From: Synechococcus sp. CBW1108
GTDB taxonomy: Bacteria; Cyanobacteriota; Cyanobacteriia; PCC-6307; Cyanobiaceae
Assembly: GCF_015840335.1 (NCBI RefSeq)
Contig: NZ_CP060395.1
Coordinates: forward strand, 1,054,001 to 1,118,000
Length of the DNA: 64,000 bases
Reading direction: 5' to 3'
Part shown: positions 63,606 through 64,000 of the stretch, one piece after another
Layout: each line of letters starts with the position of its first letter
How positions within the stretch are numbered: the first letter of the stretch is position 1
Made by a program: the position numbers and the translations under genes
Notes under the pieces: generated by a model
The model's input: only the letters and a program-made list of their open reading frames with translations
The model's database searches: none
Told to the model about the DNA's origin: nothing

Positions 63606-64000
63606 CCCGCCCAGATTTCGGCCAGCTGCAACTGCAGCCCAGGGAACTCAGAAGTTGCCTCCAAAACCTGCACCAGCTCCCGGCGCTCGGGTTCTCCGCT
63701 GGCAGGCCAAACCTCCACTGCCTGCTCATGGGGAATCAGCAGCCAGCCAAGTCGAGCACCATTGGTCTGGTAGGCCGCCATCTTGCTGCGCAAGGCCGTC
63801 AGGCCGCGGGGACCTGAGTCGCTGGGGCTGGCCAGTTCCGCCACCAGATCGGGGCAGAGCGGAGCGAAACCACGCCGCTCATCCGGGCTGAGGGCCTGCC
63901 AGCGATCGAGGTGCAGCAAGGAGGCATCCGGGCTGAAGACAGATCCATCTGGGAGGCAAAAGCCCGTTGAACTATCGAACGCCTTCCAGCCCCCCGCTCG
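63602..64000 (-). CDS. Uma2-family (DUF820) PD-(D/E)XK nuclease-like protein, 5' end outside window
   Basis: The frame is open to base 64000, giving the last 132 residues. Motifs are TGFCLPDGSVFSPDASLL (acidic active-site Asp), SPDERRGFAPLCPDLVAELA (Glu of the PD-(D/E)XK core), SPSD, LRSKMAAYQTNGARLGWLL (Lys) and the closing PGLQLQLAEIWAG. Uma2 genes are very numerous in cyanobacteria and have a nuclease fold of unclear role. Its stop overlaps the start of the antitoxin-like relic by 4 bases. Confidence 0.88.
   Translation of the reverse strand, partial: RAGGWKAFDSSTGFCLPDGSVFSPDASLLHLDRWQALSPDERRGFAPLCPDLVAELASPSDSGPRGLTALRSKMAAYQTNGARLGWLLIPHEQAVEVWPASGEPERRELVQVLEATSEFPGLQLQLAEIWAG

Overview
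The window looks like chromosome from a GC-rich cyanobacterium, most likely a Cyanobium/Synechococcus-type picocyanobacterium. This is inferred from the intact GRRM radical-SAM peptide locus (a cyanobacterial family), a DUF3747 protein, a pilM-N-O-Q pilus operon without a standard pilP, and housekeeping genes with very high GC at third positions. No tRNA, rRNA or CRISPR array was recognised.

Layout. 1-5674 is an accessory, lower-GC cell-surface region: the tail of an amine oxidase, a glycan-related gene broken both by an IS5/IS1182-like element and by a poly-G frameshift, and two glycosyltransferases (GT32-like, GT2). 5687-11058 holds argS, the grrP-grrA-grrM RiPP locus and nadC. 11120-24657 holds a methyltransferase, a purine-type permease, mnmE, rel, a double-ATPase peptide ABC protein, a foreign-looking GT4 glycosyltransferase, a pseudouridine synthase, rbgA and a universal stress protein. 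24852-33911 holds pgk, small envelope proteins, an OmpR/EnvZ-type two-component pair, murG, a CobD-like aminotransferase and a pentapeptide-repeat protein. 33980-39271 is a pilus assembly operon (pilM-pilN-pilO-pilQ plus a lipoprotein in the PilP role). 39310-51768 holds pyrD, rnhA, the secE-nusG-rplK-rplA / rplJ-rplL cluster split by an oppositely oriented amino-acid transporter gene, then clpB, gloA and eno. 51771-57105 holds an AarF kinase, argJ and an unusual MpaB-oxygenase/CoaE fusion.

57106-64000 is unstable DNA. It has a duplicated and decayed block (HAD phosphatase, coaE, small membrane protein), a VapC/FitB-type toxin whose antitoxin is cut in two by the second IS copy, a fused relic of an Xre/RES toxin-antitoxin pair, and the start of a Uma2-type nuclease gene. 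The two IS copies lie in opposite orientation about 58 kb apart.

Single-base frameshifts recur, mostly in G/C runs (near 1135, 8116, 16620, 27320, 58850, 59222, 63387). Either accessory genes are decaying or the assembly has homopolymer errors. The calls 'pseudogene' for grrM, the second coaE and two small genes depend on which is true.
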